In this document: one piece after another, positions 12,134 to 22,647 of the stretch
How positions within the stretch are numbered: position 1 is the stretch's first letter
Layout: each line of letters begins with the position of its first letter
NCBI GenBank assembly: GCA_008477525.1
Contig: SPDT01000007.1
Location: 2,356,001 to 2,420,000, forward strand
Reading direction: 5' to 3'
Length of the DNA stretch: 64,000 nucleotides
DNA from: Hypomyces perniciosus
Taxonomy: Eukaryota > Ascomycota > Sordariomycetes > Hypocreales > Hypocreaceae
The notes under the pieces: model-generated
Seen by the model: the letters and a program-made list of their open reading frames with translations, nothing else
What the model was told of the DNA's origin: nothing
Database searches by the model: none
Program-made: the position numbers and the translations under genes

Positions 12134-15100
12134 ATGGGGTCTTTTAGCCTGGAGCTGGTTTGGCTCTCGCAGGCGCGTCCGCATATCGAGTGAGTTTGCA
12201 GTTCCACAGTCATTTAAATTCGCATCCTGGTCATACATGGGTTTCTAACATGCTTCAGTCTCGCCTTCGTCCATGGATATGGCCGCGATCCTGAAACAAC
12301 GTGGCACGATGAGACTACCGGCAAGACTTGGATTAAGGACGAAGAGTTCGTCACTCAGCTGAAAAGACCGGTCCGCATCTTCTCCTTCAGCTACAACAGC
12401 GATGTGGCAGCGAACCTGTCCTCGTCTAGCGCTGTTTTCCATGCCAGCGATCTTCTTTGCTGCCTCGAGCAGGCTTTGGAGAGATCCACGGTACGTTTTA
12501 TGAACTATTCTGCAATTGTTCGATTGCGAGCTAACCTTGGATTACAGGGCCGACCTGTGATATTCATTGCTCATGGCTTTGGGGGCATCATTGTTAAGAG
12601 GGTAAGTGATGACCATATCGCTTGTTGCGCTCTCATGATACGAACTACAAGGTAACATGTAAAAAGGCAATTCAACTCTGTTTTACTTCGCCTACATATC
12701 CTCTCACAAAAAATGCCCTCTCCGGTGTGGTCTTCTTCGGCACGCCCCATGCCGACACAGACTCCAATGTTTTGCTTCAAGCTGTCAGGAGGACGGTGGC
12801 AGCATCCAGAGGAAAAAATCACGGAATCAAGGATGAAGATATGAGAGAGTATGCCTTGTCGGTGAGCCGCGTTAACGGCATCTTCATCGAGTGCAAACCG
12901 AAATACCTGAGATTGCTATCATTCTGGGAGAAGCTACCCACGAAAGTTAGCGATTCAAATGGTGACCTATCCGAGGTTCTGGTAAGGAACCCCCTGATTA
13001 TTTGAAGAGGTATTATGGCTAACACAACCTCTGAAGGTGATTCCACTTGAATGTCAAAAAAATACCATGACGAGCAACTCGGACATCGAGATGGACTGTG
13101 ACCACGAAAGACTGCCCCGATTTCCCGGGGTCTTTGATGCCAGGTTCATCAAGTTTATGCCACTCTTTTCTGACCTGATCGTGACTGCGTTATCAGAGCG
13201 TACTATTCCAACGATTCCGTTCACATCTCCAAGACCCCTTTCGCCAATTCCACCACGTGAAGCGTTCGCTGAAGCCTCCGGTTTGAAGAAACCCGACCCC
13301 AGTAGACACTGGAGGAAACCACCAAGGAAGGCAGATGATATGTACAAGTATTGGGAGAGACGAAAGCAGAAAGAACAAGAGTCAACCACTCGAGAAGGCT
13401 TCCTCCGCTCGCTGAAGGGCTGGTCCGGGTTCAATTATGGAGACGGAATCAATGTTGCGTTGGATACCTGTGAGTGGTTTAAGGAGGGAATGATATACAA
13501 AAACTGGCTTGCAGATCCCAAGTGTGGCACGCTATTCTACCTTGGCAACGCTGGACAAGGAAAAACACATCTCGCACGAGCCGTTGCCGCTCATCTCAAA
13601 GCAAACGCAGTCAGAGGATGTAGTCATCAGCTTTTTCTGCAAGCCGGGTGAAGAGCAACCGGCTGTTTGGGATTACTTCACCTGGAAGTTGGTCAAGGAA
13701 TGGCCGGACTGGATTTCTCACGTACCCCTTCAATATCGAAATCGAGACGAGTCTAGCCCTCGCTTCGGATCTAGGGCATTTGTCGAGATTTGGACATCGT
13801 TTCGGGAAGTTTGCTCCAAGCGCACCATCTTCTTGATTGTCGATGGACTTGAACAGGCAGCAGGACGCAGTTTTGAGGACTTTTTTACTTGTCTAGAACA
13901 GCTGCGACAGCCAACACTTGCAAAGCTGGAGACTTTGCCTGATGGCCGACTGAAGTTACCGACTAAAATAAAGGTGGTAATTACCAGCCGCTTGACTGAT
14001 GCTACGGATGCTGCTTCCATAACCACATCGCGCTGCCCTTTGCCTATCGAGCATGTCGCCAAAGACGTGGCTCTGTATATCGATAGCAGGTTCGCGGTCA
14101 TTTGCGACCTCAAAACAGCACCGGAAGTCGAGAAGATGAACAAAATGAAGGAGAAGATCAAAGACAAGGCAGGGCCGTGCTGGCTATATGCTAGGTTTGC
14201 GGTTGATGAGGTTGAGAAAGGGGTCGCTGATAACGCTGTCCACCTGTTACTAGAGGACGCCATACCTTCTGAACTTGGAAGACTCTATGATGGAAGGATT
14301 CTGCCGTTGCTGCAATCTGTTAACAACAATGACAGGCAATTACGCACCGCCCTTACTCTTATTGCCTCGGAGGAATGCGGCTTGGCATATTCTGTGAAGC
14401 AGCTAGAAAGCGTATTGGAGTGCTTATATGGCCCAAGGGACATCCACGCGGAGAATCTGGTTGATTCGATACAGCGCCATTGTAGTGACTTTCTCTGGAT
14501 ACAGGCACCGGACTCTATTGTACTCTCTACACATATTTCTGTCAGGGACCATCTCAACAGTTACCTTTCTCCACAACAGAGACATACGAACATGGCTTTT
14601 GTGTGCCTCAAATACCTACTCCAGGACTCCTTTCACGATCGGCTACCATTGTCCTGGACAGACAAGGAGAAGACCTCAGAAAGGATATCAAAATTGGCCC
14701 CATTCTATGGATTTGCAGCTCAAAGTTGGACAATACACGTTTCAAAGTTGAAAGACCTGAGCCCAGAGTTGCTCCCTCTACTTCGTACCTTTTTGTCAGA
14801 GGATTGTCCCCAATATCAGACCTGGAACCACTGGAGAGCATGGGTTTACGACAATCCTTCCGAGGAAAATATGGACACCAATGAAAATCCAGTCATGGTG
14901 CTACTTCGCCAAGGATGTCTCGCTGTATTGCAGCATTTAATTCCGGCCCCGAATCTTCCTACGAACACACACTGGACAGGCAAAATCGCAAACACGATCC
15001 GACGCAAGATAGAGCCAACCCCCGACCATGTACTTGCATCACAGTGGCCTGGAATCACGGGTTTATCACGTCAGACAGTCCTCATGGCGGCAGCACTGAG

Positions 15101-18100
15101 TGGTAACCACTCAGTTGTTGAGCATGTCTTGAAGTGGCCAGTGGACATGAATGCTCGAGATAAAGGTGGCAGAACAGTCCTGATGCTCTGCCTCACTTCA
15201 CAACGACTGATGGACTCCAAGGACCAAGAAGAAGCGGTTAACCTCATCACAACCCTGCTTTACCATGGCGTCAACCCTAATATTGGTGAAAACTATGGCA
15301 TCACAAGCCTGCATGTAGTCTGTGTGCGCGGTAAACTCAGGCTCGCCAGGCTGCTCCTCGACTTTGGAGTCCGAATCGACACTGCAGATGCGTGGGGTTA
15401 CACACCACTTGAAAGAGCATACTTGAGTGGGAATGTCGAGCTTGTTGAGACTCTCATACGGCGCGGTGCGGATGTGGATGTATGGATGTTAGGTGGTGAA
15501 CCACCATTGGTAAAATGCATATTTGACGGGAATCTCGACATGTTTCGCGTGTTTCTACCATTTGCGGATGTCAACCGTGCTACCATGCTGGGACTCGCAC
15601 CAATACATCTTGCCAGTGACGGAGCTGATCGGATCGACTTTCTTCGCCTGCTGCTTACCCGACCCGACTTGGACGTGGATGCAATCAGCTCGGCAGAAGA
15701 CAGATTCCATGTCAAGCGCACAACTGCTGTTGGTTTTGCCGTCAACAGCCTGAACTATGTAGCATTGGAGATGCTACTGCAGGCTGGGGCACATCCAGGA
15801 AATCTTCCAAAGGTCACCCAACCCCCACTGCATGATGCCGTCCTTGCTCGAAATGAGGCCATGGTGGAGCTCTTACTATTTTACGGAGCTCCGGTGAACG
15901 AATTCACTCATCAGTGGTATCCTCATACTGCTTTGGGACATGCTATAGATTTGGGACTTGAGTCCATGGTGAACCTGCTCCTAGAAAACGGCGCAGATCC
16001 CACGATCGAAGAAGGACATGGTGTTACGGGTCTTCTTCACACAGTTACAGGAAGAGATTCTCCAATACCTGGCATATTGAAGAGGCTGCTTGAAGCACGT
16101 CTACCGCCGAGTGTCAATTATGCTCGCGATGACGATGAGCATGCACTCATTGATGCCATCAGGCAAGGCGACCCTGAGACTGTTCGTCTCTTGCTAGACC
16201 ACGGCATAGATATTAGTCAGTGGCTCTCCCCGAATCAAAAAGCATCACCGCTGCACACAGCTGCTAGGAAAGGGCACGTCGAAATATGTGAAGTCCTGCT
16301 GCAGCATGAACCAAAGCTGCTTAACCTCCAGTTTGAGCAGGGCTTCATATGCGAGAGCCCCTTGTTTGTGGCATGCTATCGCCAGAAAAAGAAAGTCGTA
16401 CGCCTTCTCTTGGATCACGGTGCCCGAGCAGACCAGCTCAGTTTCTACTACCAGGAATCCCCCTTGCTGACGGCTTGTCATGGGGGAGACGTCGATATTG
16501 TTAAGATGCTCTTGGAAGCGGCACCGCAGATGGTCAACGTGCCTTCATTCATCGGCTCCACCCCTCTCATTTTTGCATGCCGAAACGGAAAGTTTGAGCT
16601 GGTCAAGCTACTCCTTGAAACTGGCGCAAATATGTCCCACAGAGACCACTACGGCGCAACATGCGTATCCAACCAGCTATTTGAAGCTGGAGGTGTTCGG
16701 CCACAAACGATCCTGGAGCTGCTGATACAGCACGGATTGGATATCAACGCCGTCGATACGTCCAACGGCCTCACAGTTCTCGGAGTGGCCATTGTAGATG
16801 GCAAAGCCCGGCATGTGAAGTGGATGCTAGAGCACGGCGCCGACCCGCTGCGGTGCCAACGCGGACCAGGACCACGGGAGGTGTGGCGCAATGCCCTTCA
16901 GCTCGCAAGCCATACGATCAACAAAGACATTATGAACATTATAGAGCTGTTGCTTGAGCCCCAATGGGGACTGCTTGAACACTTGACAGATAGAGATTGG
17001 CATGGCGGGACTATACTGCCAATGATGACTCCAACGAGGGAAAGAATACGGATGGCGACTCGTTTAGTCTCGATATGTGACGATATTGAGGCACAAAGAG
17101 GGCAGGATATATTCTCCGCTCTCATGAACCAGCCGGACATCAGTGGTTTCTCCTTTTTTGACTATGCCTCGGGCCGCACCCTGCTTGAACCATCGGCACT
17201 TCCAGACGTTGACAAATTCATCCTGTCACGTTTAGAGTATTTACTCGCCGGACCTCGTACTATCCATGAACATGGCTATGCGCTAGATGAACTATCGACA
17301 ACTCTCATCACGCGTGGCGGCTATGATTCAGAAGCTACAGTGGTGCTAGAGTTTGTGCTCACTAAACCACAAGTTCGATGGAATGACGACGGCTATTATA
17401 TGGGAACGGTGTCGCTCCAGGCATGCCATATTTGCGATGACTTGATCAATGAGCCTCATCTCTTTTGCAGATTCTGCGAGGCTTCGAGGTGCGGGAAGTG
17501 TGTAGAGGTTTCTGATTCAACTAGCTTGCATCAACATGTGTGGCTCGACATTAACCTGAGGGAGGACATGGATATCAATGCACCGGATATCCAGGACATT
17601 CTAGAGAGGCTACACAAAGAACTTTCGTCGAAAGAGGAATCTCAAGAGCCGCAGACACATCAGCAAGAGGCTGATCCGATAACTACCAACGGCGCCATCG
17701 TCAGCAGCTCACTCCCAGATATACCCACGACTCAGCCTTCTGATCCGGCGCTTGGGCAAACATCTCTACAACTCGCGACCCTTCATGCCTTCAACTTGCT
17801 CGCCATCCGCCGCCCAGCATGGACCCCGTTCCTACCTCTCTCCCCCGCTACACAAACCTTAATCACGCCTTGGGAGAAGCAATGGGAGGAGCAAGAGGAG
17901 TATCGCTGGAGAAAGGGACTCATAGAGCGGCGAATCATGGGGTATGAGGGATCTCCATGGAGACGCTTCCAGGAAATGCAGTATTTCACGCGAGGATTGA
18001 CGAAGGGATATGCGGATGAGGAGGGCGTAAGGAGGGATATGATCTTATTGGATGTTGGGAGGCTGTATGATAATGAGCAAGAGGCGTACTCTGTTAGAGT

Positions 18101-18140
18101 CAAGGGCAAGGAAGTCAAGGAGATTGGGGGGTCATCATGA
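12134..18140 (+). CDS. NLR-like STAND protein (SesB-like hydrolase, NACHT, ankyrin repeats, ZZ finger), frame broken once
   Basis: A giant protein of about 1,900 residues. The exons are 12134-12189, 12259-12490, 12548-12601, 12667-12981 and 13037-18140; all four introns are 55-69 bp and have canonical ends. Domains in order: (1) an alpha/beta-hydrolase-like region (LAFVHGYGRDPETTW; GVVFFGTPH), resembling the SesB-type N-termini of fungal NLRs, with AHGFGG where AHSLGG is usual, so the catalytic Ser is Gly; (2) a P-loop NTPase with Walker A GNAGQGKT (13544-13567) and a Walker B-like TIFLIVDGLEQ near 13826-13858; (3) some 15 or more ankyrin repeats, about 15060-16975; (4) a ZZ-like zinc finger near 17425-17560 (CHIC, CRFC, CGKC, HQH). 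Between about 13600 and 13611 the reading frame changes by one base, and no intron can explain it. Family knowledge: such proteins sense non-self and trigger cell death. This copy is either a recent pseudogene or carries an assembly error. Confidence 0.82.
13600..13611 (+). other. Single-base frame break in the NLR-like gene
   Basis: The upstream frame carries Walker A and continues to HLKANA, then runs to a stop at 13649-13651. The homologous-looking continuation, DVVISFFCKPGEE, is in the next frame from 13611 onward and stays open to 18140. The overlap is too short for an intron, so one extra or missing base is the simplest reading. Confidence 0.8.
15060..16975 (+). repeat. Ankyrin-repeat array within the NLR-like gene
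   Basis: A protein-level repeat of about 33 residues with recurring TPLHxA and LLLxxGA signatures (for example SPLHTAARKGHVEICEVLL and TPLIFACRNGKFELVKLLL). The DNA copies are strongly diverged, so this is an old array rather than a recent, shuffling one. Confidence 0.85.
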
Positions 18141-18673
18141 TTATGATCTAACGACAGAGATGATTTGGACGAGCTTTTACAACCTTTTGTTTTGGTTTAG
18201 ATAGATTACTCTTCAATTACTATTAGCTACATACGGAACCGAGATTCATTATGTCTTTAAGATACCATGTGCTTGGAATCTGGGTGGATAAGCCCAGTTC
18301 ATGTTGATCGATGTCAATTTGTTGTCTCCTTCTCTCCAATAAATATTATTATGTACCCGTAGGCAGAAGATACAAAAGTCTGATAACAGGTTGGTTGTGT
18401 CCCTCTAGTCTCAAACGCTGAAGCTTGAATAGCATCGCCAACCAAACGATTATAATCACATCCACGTCTCCCCACTCCAAGACCATTTCATAAGTCCATC
18501 TGAAGGCTAAGCGAGCTGGAAACAAATGCTTGAGTGATCGGGACGGGCAACGGCACCAATACAGCAACATGATATCACGGATAATAAAAAGCAGAATGTG
18601 CTATCACGAGGTGGCGATTCTTCTGTCTCCTTGACTAGTCCTCAATATCACCATCAACTCACCATCGTCTTGC
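18141..18673. other. Convergent 3' region, no gene seen
   Basis: This lies between the stops of the NLR-like gene (+) and the cysteine-rich secreted protein (-). An AATAAA-containing stretch near 18338 could be a polyadenylation signal for the former. The short minus-strand frame at 18349-18570 is not protein-like. Confidence 0.4.
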
Positions 18674-19153
18674 TTAGAATCCACCATTAGGGCAGCGAAT
18701 ACGGCGATCCCCTCGAGGGGTACCGCAGCAAGATCCATCGCCGCCTCCATTGCCGACCTGGCACCTAAGAAGTTAGTAAGGAGAAATAAGTCTGGTGTGA
18801 AGGGTTGTTTACTTACACACTTGCCAATGTCGCATTTGTAATTTATTATGGAGAATCTGCAAGAAGTTCCATTGCATTTCTGTTGAGTAGGCGTGTAGTT
18901 CGAATTGATGCATGTTTGGGGGGGGGGGGGGGGGGGGGGGGGAACTTTTATGCAGTTGCAGGAGAGACCTGTATGGTTTAGGTGATCAGGGTATACATAC
19001 ACCTTTGCGGCTGAAACTACTGGGGCATGCCTTTCTCTTGAAGAGGACATGAGGATGGTTCGAAGGCGTGGTGTCAGAAGCCGGAGCCGGAGCCGGAGCG
19101 GCGTCAACGACCGAAAGCACTACGACAATGGCCAAGAGAGGAGTGAATTTCAT
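18674..19153 (-). CDS. Small secreted cysteine-rich protein with polyproline tract
   Basis: A probable secreted effector-like protein of about 122 residues. The ATG at 19153 opens a signal peptide (MKFTPLLAIVVVLSVVDA), then an Ala/Pro pro-region and a Kex2-type KR site (VLFKR). The mature part has about 11 cysteines (SCNC, QTC, QKC, TSC, YKC, GKC, SCC, RC) on either side of a run of eight prolines. Proposed exons: 19153-19021, 18968-18817 and 18757-18674. Intron 2 (59 bp, GTAAGT, TACTAAC branch) is convincing, and its GCCAG acceptor gives a Gly- and Cys-rich C-terminus. Intron 1 is less sure: 52 bp with a GTAGTT donor, or an improbable 34 bp with a GTGTAT donor; both keep the frame. I do not recognise the family, and no toxic or antifungal activity can be read from sequence alone. 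It lies tail-to-tail with the NLR-like gene. Confidence 0.68.
18918..18942. repeat. G25/C25 homopolymer inside a coding exon
   Basis: Twenty-five consecutive G on the plus strand read as C25 on the coding strand, giving eight proline codons plus one base. Downstream cysteines are in frame only at lengths of 25 plus or minus multiples of three. Tracts this long are prone to slippage and to sequencing error. Confidence 0.95.
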
Positions 19154-19178
19154 AGTGGATGAAGATCAGGAGGTTGTA

Positions 19179-19219
19179 TTTGTAGAGATTTGTAGAGATT
19201 TGTAGAGATTTGTAGAGAT
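19179..19219. repeat. 10-bp tandem repeat (TTTGTAGAGA), four copies
   Basis: Four near-perfect head-to-tail copies begin 26 bases upstream of the ATG (minus strand) of the cysteine-rich secreted protein, so they lie in its 5' leader or core promoter. Copy number could affect expression; this is inference. Confidence 0.9.
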
Positions 19220-19277
19220 GCTATGAGGATGGAGCTTTGGGGACAAGTGCTCTTGGGTTTTTATACTTGAAGCCGTC

Positions 19278-19297
19278 ACTACTACTACTACTACTAC
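19278..19297. repeat. CTA trinucleotide microsatellite
   Basis: About six ACT/CTA units upstream of the cysteine-rich protein gene. CTA runs recur in several intergenic stretches of this window. Confidence 0.8.
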
Positions 19298-19665
19298 ACA
19301 TCTAATACTCTGTACAAGACGACTGATCAAGTGAAGTAGAGCCTCAATTCGGTATTATACCGAAACGGAAATGACCGGGCTGTAACCCGATTTATGTGTG
19401 GGGTTGTGCCAGGCTGAGGATGTAAGAAAGACATGATTTGCCAAAATGCTGGAGTGGCTCAAGCCGGTGTGATCGGATCTGCCCGACCACGTCATGATCG
19501 TCACTGGCGGTAGATCATGCCTATTCACGACACTAAGATCGCTTCACTTATAACTCGAATAGATAATGCAAAGTGTTCACGTTCATGTCCTTGGCAACGG
19601 TAGGAGGTAGATGTTCTTCAAATGTCTGCTATGATCTAGTCCTTGTTCGCCCTCTTCTATGTCGG

Positions 19666-21425
19666 TTAAATCGTGTATCTAAAATGCGGGCTGTCATCTC
19701 CCAACTCCTTGAGCTCTTCCTCGGACAGTCGTTTATGCTCCTCACTCAGCTCCTCGGTATCACGACGTTTATTGGCGCGCCAGTACCAGAACCACAAGAA
19801 GCCGTACAGGCTTGTGCCAAAGCCAACCATTGCGAGAGAGACGGCATGACCACGAATGTAACGTGGTCCATCAAGTTTGGGGCTATGCAATGTCAGTGGC
19901 GGTAAGACAAATGCGGGCACTTTTGTTGGATTTCGGGACGAGTTGAGGGGGTGGCTTACTAGATGAAGGCCGACGTGATGCCGGAGGTGTTACCAAGGGT
20001 GAGTTGCATTCCAGTCGCTGTGGTTCTCTTGCCATAGCGAGGGCTATTGTTCGGCAGCTATATTCAAGACTGTTGTTAGAATTGCCGGCTGAATAGAAGC
20101 TCAAGGATCAACTTACCCAAGCCAGCGGCAGACCCACGACGACATACAAACCTGCAGCAACCAAAAAGCATCCGAAATAATGCACTCCCGGCGAAGAGTC
20201 GGACAGAAGGATTCCATATCCAACAACGCTAACGGCGCCAAAGATGACACAGAAGAGACCTCGCATCTGCAGTCGGTCGGACAGCGTGGCGACGATCATA
20301 TACACGAGTGCGCCGAGAAAGTAGCATGGAATGGTGAGGAGTTGGACCTGAGCCGTGTCCCATTGGCCCAGGGAAACGATGATGGTGGGGAGAAACGTCG
20401 AGAAGCCTGTAGTGTGCAAAGAGAGTTGATGTGAGCTCAGTCCAACATTGGCATCCAAGCCCTTCCCTCGTAGGTGGTCGAAAACTCACCATAAAGCAGG
20501 AAATCAACTCCCAGCTGCGCAACTGCAAAGGTCCAAACCTTCCAGTCCGTAAACGCCTTCATCATATCCTTCCGACTGAACTCCCTGCTCGAGGCTGTAT
20601 TTCCATAGTCCCTCCTGTGCCGCTCCTCCACCATGGCCTTCTCCCCTTCTGTCAGAAAAGATGCCGTCGCTACATCATTCGGCATGGCAAAGTACGTCAC
20701 CAGACCCAGCAACACGCTCGGTATGCCTTCGATGATAAAGATCCACCTCCAACCAGACATCCCTCGTGCACCGTCCAGATGGCCTATGCCATAAGCTAAC
20801 AGGCCTCCCAAGGCTCCTGCAATGGCCGCGCTGGTGAAGAGATAGCCCACTCGCAGGGCCAGCTCGTGCTTCGTGTAGAAGAAGGTTAGATAGATATTCA
20901 AGCCAGGGAAGAGCCCCGCCTCCATGATGCCGAGGAGTAGGCGGCAGACGAGGAGGCCAGCGTACGAGTCGACGAGGCCGCTCAGAGTAGCAATGATGCC
21001 CCACGCAGTGACGATGAAGGCGATCCAGCGGCGAGGGGTGAAGAGTTTGAGGACCAGGTTGGAGGGCACCTCGAAGAGGAGGTACGTGACAAAGAGGATG
21101 GATACGGCGACTTGGAATTGATCAGACGAGAGGCCGAGATCTTTCTCCAGCCCGTAGAGACGGGCGTTTCCAATGTTGACTCTGTCGACGGGGTTAGCCA
21201 GCGTGCTCTTAAGATGTGATTGTGATACCGGATGAATAGGAAAGCTTCATCTTTCGTCCTCACATACCGGTCAAGGAAACTAAACAAGTATAAGGCCATA
21301 ACGAGAGGAATGATACGCAGATCCAGCTTGCGCACCAGATCCTTCTCATTCACACCCCTCCGCAGCAATTCATGATCAGAATCGACAGCTGGATCTGCCT
21401 TCTCTGTCTCAGATGCAAGCGCCAT
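19666..21425 (-). CDS. MFS transporter, anion:cation symporter (allantoate/nicotinate permease type)
   Basis: Plasma-membrane secondary transporter of 484 residues. Five exons: 21425-21268, 21181-20490, 20406-20117, 20057-19960 and 19882-19666. The introns are 59-86 bp; the first has a GCTAAC branch site, and all phases agree. The conserved N-terminal block KLDLRIIPLVMALYLFSFLD, then VNIGNARL, the motif CRLLLGIMEAGLFPG and the SGWRWIFIIEGIP segment are typical of the ACS family (TC 2.A.1.14, Dal5/Tna1/Vht1-like). About 12 membrane segments are visible. The C-terminus is charged and cytoplasmic (SEEHKRLSEEELKELGDD). The substrate cannot be told from sequence; members carry allantoate, nicotinate, biotin precursors, pantothenate or small dipeptides. 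No catabolic gene is adjacent. Confidence 0.9.
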
Positions 21426-22206
21426 TTTTTTTTTTTTGTTATTCCGATTCAGAGATTGGCTAAGCTGGTGACGCTCACTGCCTCTGACTCTCTCCCTTCT
21501 CTATGCTCAATTCTTGGGGGTTTTTTTTTCTTTTCTATTTATACTGAAACCAGAGTCAGGGGGTTACCATCAGCTAGCACTATTACTGCTCGGTTCAGAG
21601 TAGCGGGAAAATAACGCTATCCGTCCCGGGATCCACCCCGCCGAGATTAGTTAGTCCTATCCCATCTCAACCTAAAATCTCACTTCTCACTTCTCACCAA
21701 ACATGTTTCAACAACACGCAGAACCTTGAAATACTACTACTAGTAATACTAGCAGTAACACAACATTCACAGTCGAGGTCTTCGCAGTGTATTTTCACGT
21801 ATGTACGGAGAGCACCCGATATCTAACCAGTCAAAGGAACGAATAGCCGCTGATGAACTATGCTGGCTGCCCCCCCCGTTTACTTCCTAAACGCGTGTGG
21901 CGATTCGTAATCGCTGAAGAATATTTGACCTTGAGTGATACGAAGGTTACAGGTTTACAAAACAGCCCTGCTGATGAACTACCCATATCCATGTCCCAAT
22001 GGCACAGTATTAAATTGTAAGCTGATGGACGGTGCTCATTGTCAACAAACACGACCCCAGAGTATATAGTAAGTTACACGTAAACATAGCTCGAGAGCAT
22101 CAACAACGGTGTCTATTAACACTCCCTACCTTCAACTGCCAACAAACTTGGTTCAAACAACTGCACCTTCAACTCCAACTCCTGCTCGTACACAACACTG
22201 TCAACA
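21426..22206. other. Divergent intergenic region
   Basis: This is the space between the MFS gene start (-) and the HTH protein start (+). It has T-rich runs just upstream of the MFS start and a short C-run near 21872. I looked for terminal inverted repeats matching the far side of the HTH gene and saw none by eye. Confidence 0.45.
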
Positions 22207-22647
22207 ATGCCAACCATCAACATCACAGTCCGAGCCTATGCCGTCACGCTCAAGGGCAAGGGCCACACGCGTAGGGAAATTGAACAAGAGACTGGGGTCA
22301 AACCCTCCCAGTTGAGCCGTCTTGTCCAAAAGGCCAAGGAAAGAGGGTGGAAGGAGGGAACTATAGCGCTTGACACCCATGTTGCGGACCGCAGTCGGCC
22401 TGGACGGCCCCGTCGAATTGTGGGGGACATTGCCGAACGTACGATATCTATCGTCGATGAACACAGTGTTGCGGGGGGAGTCTCGACACTCCAGGTTGTT
22501 CAAGAGCTCGACAAACTTGCCCCTGGCCACCCCAATGGCATCCGAGTTGCGAGCCGCACTGTTCGTCGATTCCTCCGCAGTCAAGGCTTCGAAAGCGTCG
22601 TCGTCGAAAAGACCACAAAACCAGGCCGCAAGAAAGCCCAGGAATAG
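22207..22647 (+). CDS. Solo transposase-type helix-turn-helix protein (Tc1/mariner-like N-terminus only)
   Basis: 146 residues, single exon, with a clean ATG context (AACAATGCC). The sequence begins with a homeodomain-like HTH (GHTRREIEQETGVKPSQLSRLVQKAKERG), followed by a basic GRPRR linker and a second HTH-like block (ASRTVRRFLRSQGFES). This paired HTH layout matches the N-terminal DNA-binding part of Tc1/mariner (IS630-type) transposases. The DDE catalytic domain is absent: the frame stops right after a basic tail (KPGRKKAQE), and no DDE-like sequence follows in the next kilobase. It may be a decayed element or a captured DNA-binding protein. The intact, stop-free frame with a good start favours a retained protein, but this is inference. 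Confidence 0.72.
   Translation: MPTINITVRAYAVTLKGKGHTRREIEQETGVKPSQLSRLVQKAKERGWKEGTIALDTHVADRSRPGRPRRIVGDIAERTISIVDEHSVAGGVSTLQVVQELDKLAPGHPNGIRVASRTVRRFLRSQGFESVVVEKTTKPGRKKAQE

Larger units (their letters stand above)
19154..19665. other. Upstream region of the cysteine-rich protein gene
   Basis: This is the probable promoter of the cysteine-rich gene, bounded by the 3' end of the MFS gene. It contains the 10-bp tandem repeat and a CTA microsatellite listed separately. No further gene was seen. Confidence 0.5.

Noticed and set aside
13522..13601. Possible intron (GTGTGG to AAAG) that would fix the NLR frame
   Set aside because: Poor donor, no branch site, and it would delete the clearly coding Walker A motif.
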